Below, in pieces: positions 51,356 through 61,177 of a DNA stretch of 64,000 bases. The stretch covers positions 1 to 64,000 of the forward strand of contig JAFGLZ010000183.1 in assembly GCA_016927755.1 (NCBI GenBank). Reading direction: 5' to 3'. The notes beneath the pieces were generated by a model. That model did not search any database and was not told the origin of the DNA. It saw only the letters and a list, made by a program, of their open reading frames with translations. This stretch comes from Phycisphaerae bacterium. Lineage in GTDB: Bacteria > Planctomycetota > Phycisphaerae > UBA1845 > JAFGLZ01. The position numbers were made by a program, and so were the translations under genes. Every line of letters begins with the position of its first letter. Position 1 is the first letter of the stretch.

Positions 51356-54300
51356 TCAGGCTTCAGGAAAGACTCTCGCTTCAGCCGGACTCGCCCCGGC
51401 CTCGAAACGTCCGAACCACAACGCGAGCGTCGGCAGGACGAGCAAATTCAACAGCGTCGACGTCGCCAAGCCCCCGACGATCACAATGGCCATGGGTCCC
51501 TCGATCTCGCGCCCCGCCTGGCCGGTGCCCACCGCGATCGGGAGCAGCCCGAGCCCCGTGACCAGTGCCGTCATCACGATCGGAATCAGACGCTCACCGG
51601 CCCCCCGCAAGGCGGCCTCACTGCCCCAAACCATCCCCTCATGCGCGACGAGATGCTCGAAATGGGACACCATCATGACCGAGTTGCGCATCGTGATGCC
51701 GAAGAGCGTGACGAACCCGACCAGCGAACCGACCGAGACCTGTCCGCCCGTGAGATAAACGGCCAACACCCCCCCGACCAGGGCAAACGGCACGTTCACG
51801 AGGACCAACGCCAGATTCCGCCTGCTGGTGAAGATCGTCGATAGCAGCAGCACGATGGCGACCCCCGCGATGGCCGAATGGAGGAGGATCTCACGGAAGG
51901 CCTCTGCCCGCGTCTCCGCCTCTCCGCTGAAGTCGTAGTACGTCCCCGGGGCGAGCCGCACGTTCCTGGCAACCTTCTCCTTGGCCTCTTGCACGAAAGA
52001 CTCGACGTCGCGCCCCTCGACGTTGCACGTCACGGCCTGCCGTCGTCGAGCCCCGTCGTGGATGATCGTGTAGCGACCCGTCGTCGGCATGATGTCGGCG
52101 AGTTCCCTCAGCGGCACGGTGGCCCCGTCGGCACCGCGAAGTAACAGCGATCCGATGTCCTCGGGATCACGCCGGTGCTGCTCATCGAGTATCGCCACGA
52201 CCTCGTAGACGCGGTTTCCCTCATAGGCCTGCGCCGCCACGCTTCCCTGATACGCTGTCTCAACCGCCTCGAGCACGTCCGTCGTCTGGAAGCCGAACTG
52301 CTTGAGCCGCTCCGGACGGAGCTGCACGAGCATCTCCGGCGCGCCGGGCGGCGAACTCACGCGAACGTCAGCGGCCCCCTTGATCTTGCCGACGATCTGC
52401 GATATCTCCTCGGCCTCCCGGTCCAGCACCTCCAGGTCTTCTCCATAAACGCTGATCACCACCGAGGCCGTCTCGCCAGAAATCGACTCACTGATGCGAT
52501 CGCCCAGGAAGGTCAACACCTCGAAGCGAATGCCCGGGTACTTGGCCAATAGGTCGCGGATCTCGTGCTGAACCGCTTCCTGATCCAGATCTTGCCCTTC
52601 CGCCGCCGCCTTCAACTCGACGTGGAACTCGCTGCGGTGCGGCCCCCAGGGATCCTCGCCCAACTGCGACCGCCCGACCTGCTGCTCCACGGTGTCGATG
52701 TTGGGGTTCTTCAACAGGTCTTCCGAAATCCTCCGCCCGATGCGGATCATCTCCGGCAACGACGTGCCCGGCGCCGCCGAGACCTGGACGACGAAATGCC
52801 CCTCGCGGAACTCGGGCAGGAACTCGCCCCCAAAGCCGGGAATCAAAGACACGGCGCCAACGAACAGCGCAAGGCACATGGCGACGAGCGTCTTGGGCCT
52901 CCGCGCGAGCCGCGCCAGGACGTGGTGATACGCGGCCTTCAGGCGACGAAAGAGCGCCGGCTCGTGGGGCTTCCTCAACACGGCCTTGGGCAGCAGCAGC
53001 GCGGATAGCGCCGGCGTGACCGTCAACGCCACGAACAGAGAGGCCAGAACCGCCAGGATGTACGCCACCCCCAACGGAGCGAACATCCGACCCTGCAGGC
53101 CCGACATCGTCACCACCGGAACGAACACCATCACGACGATGAACGTGGCGTAAACGACCGCGCTTCGCACCTCGATCGAGGCATCGAGCACGACCCGAAA
53201 AACGGACTTCGGCGTCGCGCTGGTCTGGTTCTCCCGCAAGCGCCGGAAGATGTTCTCCACGTCGATAATCGCGTCATCGACGACCTCGCCGATCGCGATC
53301 GCCAGCCCGCCCAGCGTGATCGTATTCAGCGTCGCGCCGAGACGGTCGAGGATGATGATCGCCGTCAACAGGCTCAGCGGAATCGCCGTCATCGAGATGA
53401 ACGCCGTCCGCAGGTTCATCAGAAACAGGAACAGCACGATGGTCACCAGAATCGCGCCGATGAACAGAGACTCGCGGATGTTGTGAATCGCGATCTCGAT
53501 GAACGTGGCGGGACGATGCAGCCGCGGATAGAGCCGGATCCCTTGCGCCTCCAGGGCCGGCTTCATCTCCTCCAACGCCTCCTCGACCGACTGCGTCACC
53601 TCCATGGTGTTCGTGCCGTACTGGCTGAGCATCTTGACCAGAACGCCTGGCCCGCCCTGAATCGTCGCGTCGCCAAGCTTGGGCTGAAAGCCGTCCACCA
53701 CCGAGGCCACGTCCTTCAGCCGAACGCTGTTGCCTCCCTCATGCGCCACGACGGCCTCGCCCAGCGCTTCCGCCGTAAGGGACTGTCCCGCCGTCCGCAG
53801 AACGATCCGCTGGGCCTCGGTCTCGACGTAACCCGCCCCCCGAACGCCGGTGGCCTTGCGAGCCGCCGCCAAGACGTCGCTGACGGCCAAGTGATACGCC
53901 ATCAGCCGTTCAGGCTTTATCCGGATCTGAAACTGACGCACCTCGCCGCCGAACACGCTGACGTCGGCCACGCCCGGCACGGACAGGAGCCGGGGTCGCA
54001 ACGTCCAATCGGCAAACGTCCTCAACTCCAAAGGCGTCAGCTTCTCCGAAACCAGTCCGATCTTGAGAAGGTCCATCGTCGCCGAGGTCAGCGGGGTCAT
54101 CTTCGGCGCCTCCACGCCGAGCGGCAGCTCTCCGGCAAGTTGAGTCAAACGCTCGCTGAGCATCTGTCGGGCGGTGAGGAGATCCGTCCCCTCTTCAAAG
54201 ACCACCGCGACGATCGACAAGCCCTGAATCGACTGCGATCGGACCGACTCGAGATTGCCAACGCCGTTGACGGCGTCCTCCACCGGACGGGTCACGAGCG

Positions 54301-54487
54301 ATTCCACCTGTTCGGGAGACAAACCCGGCGCCTCGGTCTGAATGGTCGCCTGCGGCGGCACGAAGTCGGGAAAGACGTCGAGCTTCGCCTTCATGGTCGT
54401 GTAGATCCCGTACCCCAGGACCACGCAGGCAAGGGCGATCACCGCCCCTCGAAATCGAATCGAGAACTCAACGAGCGTTCTAAGCAT
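51356..54487 (-). CDS. HME-type RND efflux pump (first of two)
   Basis: 1043 aa inner-membrane pump of the HME-RND class. The N-terminal TM helix FRGAVIALACVVLGYGIY precedes KLDVFPDFVPPQATIQTE and APGLSPEQVESLV. TM4 has GLAIAIGEVVDDAIIDVEN with the proton-relay aspartates. The two-fold TM block layout is as in the neighbour at 46687, with which it shares the family pattern but differs throughout, so they are old paralogs rather than a recent duplication. It follows its adaptor (54554) by 66 nt. Substrate specificity is not deducible. Regulation by the divergent two-component system is likely. Confidence 0.92.
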   Translation of the reverse strand: MLRTLVEFSIRFRGAVIALACVVLGYGIYTTMKAKLDVFPDFVPPQATIQTEAPGLSPEQVESLVTRPVEDAVNGVGNLESVRSQSIQGLSIVAVVFEEGTDLLTARQMLSERLTQLAGELPLGVEAPKMTPLTSATMDLLKIGLVSEKLTPLELRTFADWTLRPRLLSVPGVADVSVFGGEVRQFQIRIKPERLMAYHLAVSDVLAAARKATGVRGAGYVETEAQRIVLRTAGQSLTAEALGEAVVAHEGGNSVRLKDVASVVDGFQPKLGDATIQGGPGVLVKMLSQYGTNTMEVTQSVEEALEEMKPALEAQGIRLYPRLHRPATFIEIAIHNIRESLFIGAILVTIVLFLFLMNLRTAFISMTAIPLSLLTAIIILDRLGATLNTITLGGLAIAIGEVVDDAIIDVENIFRRLRENQTSATPKSVFRVVLDASIEVRSAVVYATFIVVMVFVPVVTMSGLQGRMFAPLGVAYILAVLASLFVALTVTPALSALLLPKAVLRKPHEPALFRRLKAAYHHVLARLARRPKTLVAMCLALFVGAVSLIPGFGGEFLPEFREGHFVVQVSAAPGTSLPEMIRIGRRISEDLLKNPNIDTVEQQVGRSQLGEDPWGPHRSEFHVELKAAAEGQDLDQEAVQHEIRDLLAKYPGIRFEVLTFLGDRISESISGETASVVISVYGEDLEVLDREAEEISQIVGKIKGAADVRVSSPPGAPEMLVQLRPERLKQFGFQTTDVLEAVETAYQGSVAAQAYEGNRVYEVVAILDEQHRRDPEDIGSLLLRGADGATVPLRELADIMPTTGRYTIIHDGARRRQAVTCNVEGRDVESFVQEAKEKVARNVRLAPGTYYDFSGEAETRAEAFREILLHSAIAGVAIVLLLSTIFTSRRNLALVLVNVPFALVGGVLAVYLTGGQVSVGSLVGFVTLFGITMRNSVMMVSHFEHLVAHEGMVWGSEAALRGAGERLIPIVMTALVTGLGLLPIAVGTGQAGREIEGPMAIVIVGGLATSTLLNLLVLPTLALWFGRFEAGASPAEARVFPEA

Positions 54488-54553
54488 TGAAAGTGCTTGC
54501 CACTGCGGCGGCTCGGGTCACGTCATCGGAAGGCAGACAATCACACGGAGGAA

Positions 54554-55810
54554 TCATTCCTCCTCCTCCCCCCCGCTCAAGGGCTTGAGCTCTTCGGACA
54601 GCAGCATCTGAGCGCCGCGAACCACGATGCGCCCGCCCGGCGAAAGTCCCGACGTTACGATCCATCCCTCGGGCGTCGCGTGATCGAGAGCGATCTGACG
54701 CCGCGCGAAAGTGCTCGCACCCATCTGCAGATAGACCCACGCCTTCCCCTCAAACCGGATGACCGCGCCACGAGCCACCGCCACGCCCGCCAACGGCTTG
54801 CCCGGCAGGTCGACGTACGCGGTGACGCTCTGCCCGGGACGCAGCGCCATGCCGGCCGCCGACACCGAGGCAAGCAAGCCCTGTCCTCGAGTCACAGATC
54901 CGACCGTCGGCGCCAGCCCGATCCGATCGGCACGAAGCGGTCGATCCTCATACCCGATCGGCGCGATTGTGGCGGCCGACGGGCGAGCCCCCACCTGCAC
55001 GCCGATGGGCAACTCAACCCGGGCGATCAACCGATCGAAGCTCGCCACCCGCAGAAGCGACTGACCCGCCTCAACCGACTCGCCGGGCTGCGCGAGCACC
55101 TCGACAACCTCGCCTCGCCGAGGGACGATCAGCGGTAAGGGTCCCTCAGGCCCCGTGTTGCCTGCCAGCGAGTCCTGCAGAACGTGAGCGGTCTGCGTCG
55201 TAGCTCTGAGCCGGGCCTCCAGACCCTTCAGCTTGGATTCGGCTTCCCGCAGACTCAGCTCGGACACGACGTGATTCTCGTCGCTGAGCTTCTTCTTGCT
55301 CTCAAAGGACGCCTGGGCGGAACGCAAGGACGCCGTCAACTCGCTCACCTGTCCCTTGGCGTCCTCCAGCCGCGTCCCGAGATCGACCCGTTCAAGCGGA
55401 TTCAGGCGCGGGCGGAGCAACCCGACGGTCAGGCGACCGTCAAGAGACTCGCCCACGTCAGGCCACTTGCGAGACTCCGCCTGGACCAGAACCCCCGGCA
55501 CCGGCGCTCGAAGCACGAAGCTCCGGGCAGGGTCCGCCTGCAGTGTCCCGTAGGCCACCACCTGCGCTTGCCTCGTCACCGCCACCAGCGGCACGGCGAC
55601 CAACCCGATCCGCGCCTGCGCATCCGGCTCGACCGTCACGCCCCCTAGCGCTTTCGGACCGCGAGCGCTCCGGGAAAGCTCTCCCCCCTTCCCGACCTCT
55701 CCCTGCCGTTCGCCATTCTCGGCACGGGCTTCGACGAGGCTCCAGAGCACTAAGCCCGAGATTCCGGCAAACACCGCCGCACCGATGGTCGATTTCAGGA
55801 TCTTTCCCAT
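54554..55810 (-). CDS. RND periplasmic adaptor (HlyD/CusB-like), partner of the first pump
   Basis: 418 aa membrane-fusion protein with an N-terminal membrane anchor or signal (STIGAAVFAGISGLVLWSLV). Barrel-sandwich halves VVAYGTLQADPARSFVLRAP and LPLIVPRRGEVVEVLAQPGE flank a coiled-coil hairpin (LEDAKGQVSELTASLRSAQA, LREAESKLKGLEARLRATTQ). The C-terminal beta domain has VSAAGMALRPGQSVTAYVDL and SGLSPGGRIVVRGAQMLLSEEL, ending in an acidic EEEE tail. There is no CusF-like N-terminal metal domain. It lies between the TolC-type gene and the first pump gene. Confidence 0.9.
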   Translation of the reverse strand: MGKILKSTIGAAVFAGISGLVLWSLVEARAENGERQGEVGKGGELSRSARGPKALGGVTVEPDAQARIGLVAVPLVAVTRQAQVVAYGTLQADPARSFVLRAPVPGVLVQAESRKWPDVGESLDGRLTVGLLRPRLNPLERVDLGTRLEDAKGQVSELTASLRSAQASFESKKKLSDENHVVSELSLREAESKLKGLEARLRATTQTAHVLQDSLAGNTGPEGPLPLIVPRRGEVVEVLAQPGESVEAGQSLLRVASFDRLIARVELPIGVQVGARPSAATIAPIGYEDRPLRADRIGLAPTVGSVTRGQGLLASVSAAGMALRPGQSVTAYVDLPGKPLAGVAVARGAVIRFEGKAWVYLQMGASTFARRQIALDHATPEGWIVTSGLSPGGRIVVRGAQMLLSEELKPLSGGEEEE

Positions 55811-55947
55811 GGTCTGACTTCCGTCGTGTGGGCTCGCACGTCACCTCGAGATGCCGCTCCACGCTCTCCCCCGCTCAGCGAGGCCCCCTCACCCTCACGC
55901 ATCTCTTGTTGCCGCTCGCCACGCTCAAACTGCCCGTTCCATGCCTG

Positions 55948-57492
55948 TCACTGCCCTTCGGGCAGCATGACCGAAGCCGAAGGACCCACCGGCTCAGCCC
56001 TGGGTGGCGTGTCTGGCCGCCCCCCGACGGCACGCTCCAACTCGGCGATCGCGACGGCACAGTCCCTGATCGCCTCCTCATACAAGCGGCGTTGCTGGAT
56101 CAGCAACTCCTGCGATTCGATCACCACCAGGATGCCTTGCTCGCCCGCTTCATAGAGCCGTTTGGCCGTCTCGACGTTCTTCTCGGCCAGCGGCAGCACC
56201 TGCTCGGCGTAGTAGCGCACCTGGGCCCCCGCGATTCGCGCGATCGCCGCCGACTGCTGGACCTCATGGGCCACCGTGTCGAGCAAATCCTCGTAGTCCT
56301 TGCGCTTCTGGAGCACGTTAAAACGCGCCTTGGCGATCTGAGCCTGGTTCTGGTCCCAGATCGGCAACGTGAACGTGATGCTCGGCCCGAGCAGCGAATC
56401 GATGATCTGACGCCGCTCGAGGTTCCGCTCCGCCCGTGTCTGAATGTCCGGCGCGGTGAGCCGACCGTTCCGTAGCGACGCCCGCGCCGTGTCCGCCAAA
56501 ACCTTCCGCCCCGGCAGCGCCCGATTGTCGGGCCGTTCGAGCAGCGCTCCGACATCGAGGCTCGGCAGCACCTTGAGGACCTCGAGCGTCAACTCCTCCT
56601 CGGCCCCGCGAACCCGGCTCTCGGCCAGGCGAGCGTCGATCCGCCGCGTCATGGCCGTCGTTAGGAGCGTTGAATCGTCCGACAGCGCCTGTGGCTCCGG
56701 AAGCGAATCCTCCAATGCCCAGGGCTTCCCCGCGCGACTCAGCCCGAGAACGCGCGCCAGCGCTGCGGCCGCCAGACGTCGTTCACGCTCGAGCGAAAGG
56801 AGCTGGAGCTTGACCTGCATCACCTCCGAACGGATCAGGTCGACGTCGACCTGCCCCACCTCGCCCGCCTCGAAGCGGCGATTCGCCAGCTCCAGCGAAC
56901 GCTCGAACAGCTCCACACTCTTGCGCCCCGTCTCCTCCGCCCGTCGGGCGGCCAGGAACTGGTAGCACTTGATCTTGACGTCCGCCGCCAGGTCGACCGC
57001 ATGACGCGTTACGTCCAGGACGGCCTGGTCGAGTTGGGCGTTGGCAATCTTCCTTCGAACCGGGATCTGCCACAGATCGACCAACTCCTGGCCGAACCCG
57101 ATCTCGATCTTGCTCCGCCCGCCACCCTCCGGAAACTGCGCCAGCAGCGATACCGACGGGTTCGTGAGCAACCCGGACTGAACCACGTCCGCGCGCGACG
57201 CGCCGATGGTCTGAAACATGGATTGGAAAGAACGATTGTTCAGCAACGCGGCGCGAACGGCCTCGTCCACCGTCAGGCCGCCCGCCAACAACTCGTCGAG
57301 CTTGGCCTCGATCAGCTCCTCGGCGTCAGGATCATAGACGTCCTCCACGCCGGTCCGCTCGGTGATCAGTTGTGCAGCGCGTTGGAAGTCCTGTTGAGGC
57401 TGGACCGTGGCACATCCCAGGAAAAGGAACGCCGTCAGGCTGACAGAGACGAGGGCGACAACTGGGGCGCTGCGGGAGACCACGACGACCAA
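55948..57492 (-). CDS. TolC-family outer-membrane factor (lipoprotein)
   Basis: 514 aa. Signal peptide with lipobox (VSLTAFLFLGC, Cys about 27). Two internally repeated helical/beta domains of the outer-membrane efflux protein family are seen: TVDEAVRAALLNNRSFQSMF, QSGLLTNPSVSLLAQFPEGG, VDLAADVKIKCYQFLAARRA, RRFEAGEVGQVDVDLIRSEV, then the second half with FTLPIWDQNQAQIAKARFNV and EQVLPLAEKNVETAKRLYEA. It is the only TolC-type gene for two pumps and two adaptors in the window, so it probably serves both. Located 137 nt upstream of the first adaptor on the same strand. Confidence 0.9.
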   Translation of the reverse strand: MVVVVSRSAPVVALVSVSLTAFLFLGCATVQPQQDFQRAAQLITERTGVEDVYDPDAEELIEAKLDELLAGGLTVDEAVRAALLNNRSFQSMFQTIGASRADVVQSGLLTNPSVSLLAQFPEGGGRSKIEIGFGQELVDLWQIPVRRKIANAQLDQAVLDVTRHAVDLAADVKIKCYQFLAARRAEETGRKSVELFERSLELANRRFEAGEVGQVDVDLIRSEVMQVKLQLLSLERERRLAAAALARVLGLSRAGKPWALEDSLPEPQALSDDSTLLTTAMTRRIDARLAESRVRGAEEELTLEVLKVLPSLDVGALLERPDNRALPGRKVLADTARASLRNGRLTAPDIQTRAERNLERRQIIDSLLGPSITFTLPIWDQNQAQIAKARFNVLQKRKDYEDLLDTVAHEVQQSAAIARIAGAQVRYYAEQVLPLAEKNVETAKRLYEAGEQGILVVIESQELLIQQRRLYEEAIRDCAVAIAELERAVGGRPDTPPRAEPVGPSASVMLPEGQ

Positions 57493-57575
57493 CCTTCCTC
57501 ACGATGAGATTCGCGCGCTATACACAAGGCCTTGACTCCCTGGCCTCCCTGACGGAAGTCCCGGCCCTGGCAGAC

Positions 57576-58556
57576 TCACTTCATGCCGAAGACGTACTTG
57601 ACGCCCACGCCGAAGTTGGGGGTTTCTTCGTTGTCGTCCAGACCGACCTTGACCGCGGCACCGAGGATATGATGCTTGGCGATCTCCCGCTGGACACCGA
57701 TCTCCAGCAGGTTGATGCAGCCGTGTCCCTCCTCCTCGCTGCTCTTGATGAAGTAGTCGGCCGCGAAGAGCGTCTTGTCATCGAGGATCGGATGGTCGTA
57801 GCCCACGCCAAGGGCCCACTGGAAACCCCGCAGGTCCTCCACATTGTGCCCGTTGGCGGTCTTCAGCTCCCCGTTGAAGGTGACCCGGTGTTGCCCGAAG
57901 GTCTTGTCCAGAATGAAGATGAACGTCCCGTCCACGCCGGTGGACTCCACGCCCGTCGGAAGCCGCATGATGCCCCTCAACGCGAACCCCGGATACCAGC
58001 CCTCGTCCTTCCAGAACCGGTAGTGGGCATACAGGCTGAGATCCCCGTTGCCCTCCACCTCCCCGTCACCGTACTCCACCGGAACCGATAGACCGATCTC
58101 GAGATTCGGGAACAGACCGTAGTTCAACTCGAACTCGTTCTCGAACGAGTCGTCCTCGCCGTCCGAGCTGGTCGCCCAGTCGAACGTAATCTCGACCTCG
58201 AACTCCTTGTGCTCTGTGGGCGGGGCTTCCTCCAACTCGATCGGCAGGTCGATTCCGCGATCGCGTGGGTCCTCCTTTCCCTCATGCTGAACATCAATCG
58301 AGACCTCGTAGCCCGACTCGCTCGTCTGCTCCGCGAGGCTAGGCCGCGGCAATTCCGTAGCGTAGCTAACCCGTCGGCTGTCGGGGATGGCCTGGGGACT
58401 CGAGTACACCGGTGCGTGCGCGGAACGCGCGGCTTCGTTGCCTGGCGCCGCCGCCTGCTGGCCCATGGCAGGTGATAGGAACAGGCCGACAAAAGACATA
58501 ATCGCCGCGCAGCTCAGGCGGACCGACCCCGTGCCGCGTTCGAAGATTGCCATCAT
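57576..58556 (-). CDS. Outer-membrane beta-barrel protein, first gene of the efflux run
   Basis: 326 aa exported protein. Signal peptide SCAAIMSFVGLFLSPAMG, a low-complexity linker to about residue 110, then a beta-barrel of about ten strands in the style of the MetA-pathway/transporter (PF13557-like) family: EFEVEITFDWATSSDG, LNYGLFPNLEIGLSVPVEYG, LSLYAHYRFWKDEGWYPGFA, GFQWALGVGYDHPILDD and VGVKYVFGMK at the C terminus. The linker is acidic and Glu-rich. The ATG at 58556 has GGAGG at 9 nt. It heads the efflux run. Barrels of this family often accompany metal or solvent efflux loci, and their precise role is unclear. Confidence 0.78.
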   Translation of the reverse strand: MMAIFERGTGSVRLSCAAIMSFVGLFLSPAMGQQAAAPGNEAARSAHAPVYSSPQAIPDSRRVSYATELPRPSLAEQTSESGYEVSIDVQHEGKEDPRDRGIDLPIELEEAPPTEHKEFEVEITFDWATSSDGEDDSFENEFELNYGLFPNLEIGLSVPVEYGDGEVEGNGDLSLYAHYRFWKDEGWYPGFALRGIMRLPTGVESTGVDGTFIFILDKTFGQHRVTFNGELKTANGHNVEDLRGFQWALGVGYDHPILDDKTLFAADYFIKSSEEEGHGCINLLEIGVQREIAKHHILGAAVKVGLDDNEETPNFGVGVKYVFGMK

Positions 58557-58565
58557 GAGGAACAT

Positions 58566-58931
58566 CCTCCACTCGCCCCCGCGCCCGACAACACTCCACT
58601 CTCACCGCGCCCGTCTGCGCAACCCACGACCCCGCCAGTTTGGCGAAACCGGCACCGCGCGCCACTTCCCCCCAACCGTGATCTCGCACAACACGCGTAT
58701 TGTCGTCCCAAGTTCCGAGTCATCAATACCCTTGTCGATTATATTCTCGCCCGCTTGCAGCGCCGCCGGGGAATACCCTTGACACCGATCCGGTCAAGGC
58801 GTTGCGCCGGCAAACTCGGTCACTCGGCAGCGATTATATAAACCCTCAGCCCCCTGATAATTGCGGCGCGGCAAGTGCACTAACCCATCCGCCCCGAGGG
58901 CCGGACCACTAGTCTACCGCCCACCCCTAAC
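58566..58931. other. Divergent regulatory interval of the efflux island
   Basis: No gene is supported. The interval holds a minus-strand promoter (58833-58860), a second TATAAT on the minus strand at 58743-58738 without a -35 partner, and the edge of the tandem operator at 58934-58966. Confidence 0.6.
58833..58860 (-). promoter_or_regulatory. Promoter of the efflux operon
   Basis: Minus strand: -35 TTATCA (58860-58855), 16-nt spacer, perfect -10 TATAAT (58838-58833). The start would be near 58826, leaving a leader of about 270 nt before the barrel gene. The tandem TGTCAT operator lies about 75-105 nt upstream. Confidence 0.6.
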
Positions 58932-58933
58932 GA

Positions 58934-58966
58934 CGTAATGACACGAAGATGACAAAACTGTAATGT
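58934..58966 (-). promoter_or_regulatory. Response-regulator operator, site 1 (11-bp TGTCATC repeats)
   Basis: Read on the minus strand: ACATTACAG then TTGTCATCTTC (58955-58945) and GTGTCATTACG (58944-58934), an 11-bp direct repeat. The same block recurs at 63656-63698 on the plus strand with 14 of 16 positions kept in TGTCATCTTCGyGTCA. On the plus strand the core ATGACAA-AA-CTGTAAT (58949-58964) also resembles a CusR/PcoR-type copper box. It lies between the efflux run and the regulator gene. Confidence 0.65.
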
Positions 58967-59004
58967 CGCAGAGGCACTTCCACTGGCTCGCAGACAGATC
59001 TACG

Positions 59005-59691
59005 ATGAGACTCATGCGAGCACTGGTCGTCGAGGACGATACCGGTATCCAACGCTTCCTGGTCAAAGGCCTGCGCGAAGCGTCTTTTGCCGTCGACGCC
59101 GCCGACGACGGAATCGTCGGCTACGAGTTGGCCAACGTCGAGAAGTACGACGTCATCATCCTGGACCTGATGTTGCCGGGCATGGACGGACTCAACATCC
59201 TCAAGGAGATCCGCGAGTCCGGAAACGATACGCCGGTCATCTGTTTGACCGCTCGCGACGCCGTGGAAGACCGCATCCAAGGCCTCGATTTTGGGGCCGA
59301 CGACTACCTCGCCAAGCCCTTCAGCTTCGCCGAACTGCTCGCCAGGATTCGCGCCCTCCTTCGCCGCGGGAGAACCGTCGTCAACTCGCCCATCGTCGTG
59401 GCTGATCTGACCGTGGACCTCCTGACGCATTCGGTGGACAGGGCGGGCCGGCGGATCGACCTGTCCGCAAGGGAGTACGCGCTCCTGGAGTACCTGGCCA
59501 GACACGCGGGCGAGGTCCTCAGCCGAACCATGATCCTCGAGCACGTCTGGGACATGAACCAGGATCCCCTCACCAACGTCGTGGACGTGCACATCAACCG
59601 TCTCCGCAAGAAAGTGGACCACGGCTTCGATCAGCCCCTCATCCATACCATTCGAGGCGTCGGGTATGTTCTCAGAAAAGACCAGACCTAA
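59005..59691 (+). CDS. OmpR-family response regulator (CusR/CopR-like)
   Basis: 228 aa. Receiver domain with acidic pocket Glu10/Asp11/Asp12 (VVEDD), phospho-acceptor Asp54 (IILDLMLPGMDG), Thr in LTARDA and Lys in LAKPFS. The C-terminal winged helix (RIDLSAREYALLEYLARHAG, VDVHINRLRKKVD, IRGVGYVL) is complete. It overlaps the sensor gene by 26 nt. ATG 59005 is taken, and ATG 59014 is nearly as good since neither has a clear ribosome binding site. It is divergent from the metal efflux run, which together with its cognate sensor argues for metal-responsive control. The 11-bp repeats at three sites in this island suit an OmpR-type dimer. Confidence 0.92.
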   Translation: MRLMRALVVEDDTGIQRFLVKGLREASFAVDAADDGIVGYELANVEKYDVIILDLMLPGMDGLNILKEIRESGNDTPVICLTARDAVEDRIQGLDFGADDYLAKPFSFAELLARIRALLRRGRTVVNSPIVVADLTVDLLTHSVDRAGRRIDLSAREYALLEYLARHAGEVLSRTMILEHVWDMNQDPLTNVVDVHINRLRKKVDHGFDQPLIHTIRGVGYVLRKDQT

Positions 59692-61105
59692 GAGACGCCC
59701 GACCGCGATCGGTGTCCGGCTGACGCTGTGGGGTATGGGCATGACGCTCGCCGTCTGCGTCCTGCTGTGCGTGGTCCTCTACGTCGGCATGTACTACTCC
59801 CTGCTTCGCGAGGTGGATGCCTTTCTCCAAGACGAGGTGCAGGAGCTTGCCGCGAAGGTCCGTGAGCACGCGGGCGACCATCGCGCCGCCGAGCGAGCAA
59901 TCCGCGACGAGCTGGGCCACCGCACGCGCGAGGATCTCAGCTTCCGCCTGTTCGATCCCCAAGACAACGTCCTGATCAGCAGCGACGCCGAGGACACGCT
60001 GTGGACCCATCTCCGAGGTGCCCTGGACGGAGCGCGCCGACAGCAGGGACCTTACTTCGAAACGGTCAGGTTTCCAGGTGTGTCAAGCCCCTCGCGGACG
60101 TGCAGCGTTCCCCTCGATCGGCCGAATCAGCCGCCCCTGGTCGCACAGACGACCTACTCGCTCCATCGCATGAAGCACTCCCTCGCCCTGTTGCGTAAGA
60201 TCAGCGCCGGCGGCCTGGCCCTCGTCGCGGTCTTCGCGCTGGCCGGTGGCTGGATACTGACCCGACGCAGCCTCCGCCCGATCGATACCATGACACGCAA
60301 GGCAAGGCGAATCACCGCCAGCCGACTGAGCGACCGGCTCCCGCGTTCGGGAACCGGCGATGAGCTCGACCGGCTCGCCGAAACGCTCAACGACATGCTC
60401 GACCGCATCCAGGACCACGTCCGCCGGATCCGGCAGTTCACCGCCGACGCCTCACACGAGTTCCGAAGCCCCCTGGCCGCCCTCCGCGGAATGGCCGAGG
60501 TGGCCCTCACCAAGCCCCGATCCGCCGACGAGCTTCGCCAAGTCATCGAGGTCAGCATCGAACAGTACGATCGCCTGCAGCGCCTCGCCGAGGACCTGCT
60601 CCTGCTGGCCCAGGCCGACGCCAATCGGGCCGGACTGCGGCGAGAACTGCTGCGGCTCGACAGTCTCGTCCGAGACACCGCCGAGTTCTACGCGCCCGTC
60701 GCCGACGAGGCGGGCCTGACGTTCACGGTCGAGGCGCCCCAGAACATCGAGATCCACGGCGACGCCGGTCGGCTCCGCCAGATGCTCGGAAACCTGATCG
60801 ACAACGCGATCAAGTACAGCCAGGCACCCGCCACGATCGACGTCACGCTGGCTTGCCTGGATGGCGCTGCGACAATCACAGTCCGGGACACCGGCCCGGG
60901 CATCGCTCCCAACGATCTACCGCGCGTCTTCGACAGGTTCTACCGAAGCGACAAGGCGCGAACGTCGCCTGGCACCGGCCTCGGCCTGGCCATCGCCCAA
61001 TGGATCGCGCATGCCCACGGCGGAACCATCGAGATTACCGGCGATCTGGGCAAAGGGACCACCGCAAAGGTCCACCTGCCGATCCCGCCCGCGCAGGCTT
61101 CCTGA
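59666..61105 (+). CDS. Heavy-metal-type sensor histidine kinase (CusS-like)
   Basis: 479 aa membrane sensor kinase. TM1 is at about residues 19-42, followed by a periplasmic loop of about 135 residues (43-177), TM2 at about 178-198, then HAMP. The H-box DASHEFRSPLAAL carries His264, followed by N-box NLIDNAIKYS, G1 DTGPGIAPNDLPRVFDRFYRS (split here as DTGPGIAP and VFDRFYRS) and G2 GTGLGLAIAQWI. The layout matches CusS/heavy-metal sensors, although metal ligands in the loop are not obvious. It overlaps the regulator gene, showing translational coupling. It ends 73 nt before operator site 2. Confidence 0.92.
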   Translation: MFSEKTRPKRRPTAIGVRLTLWGMGMTLAVCVLLCVVLYVGMYYSLLREVDAFLQDEVQELAAKVREHAGDHRAAERAIRDELGHRTREDLSFRLFDPQDNVLISSDAEDTLWTHLRGALDGARRQQGPYFETVRFPGVSSPSRTCSVPLDRPNQPPLVAQTTYSLHRMKHSLALLRKISAGGLALVAVFALAGGWILTRRSLRPIDTMTRKARRITASRLSDRLPRSGTGDELDRLAETLNDMLDRIQDHVRRIRQFTADASHEFRSPLAALRGMAEVALTKPRSADELRQVIEVSIEQYDRLQRLAEDLLLLAQADANRAGLRRELLRLDSLVRDTAEFYAPVADEAGLTFTVEAPQNIEIHGDAGRLRQMLGNLIDNAIKYSQAPATIDVTLACLDGAATITVRDTGPGIAPNDLPRVFDRFYRSDKARTSPGTGLGLAIAQWIAHAHGGTIEITGDLGKGTTAKVHLPIPPAQAS

Positions 61106-61177
61106 CGCCTCGCGGATCCTCCCGGCCTGATCCCCTTGCGGAGTGGGCTCCTATCCCCAAGAGACGGCATTGCGCGG

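Noticed and set aside
58738..58743. Second TATAAT on the minus strand as main efflux promoter
   Set aside because: No -35 partner or TGn extension. The pair at 58833-58860 is better.
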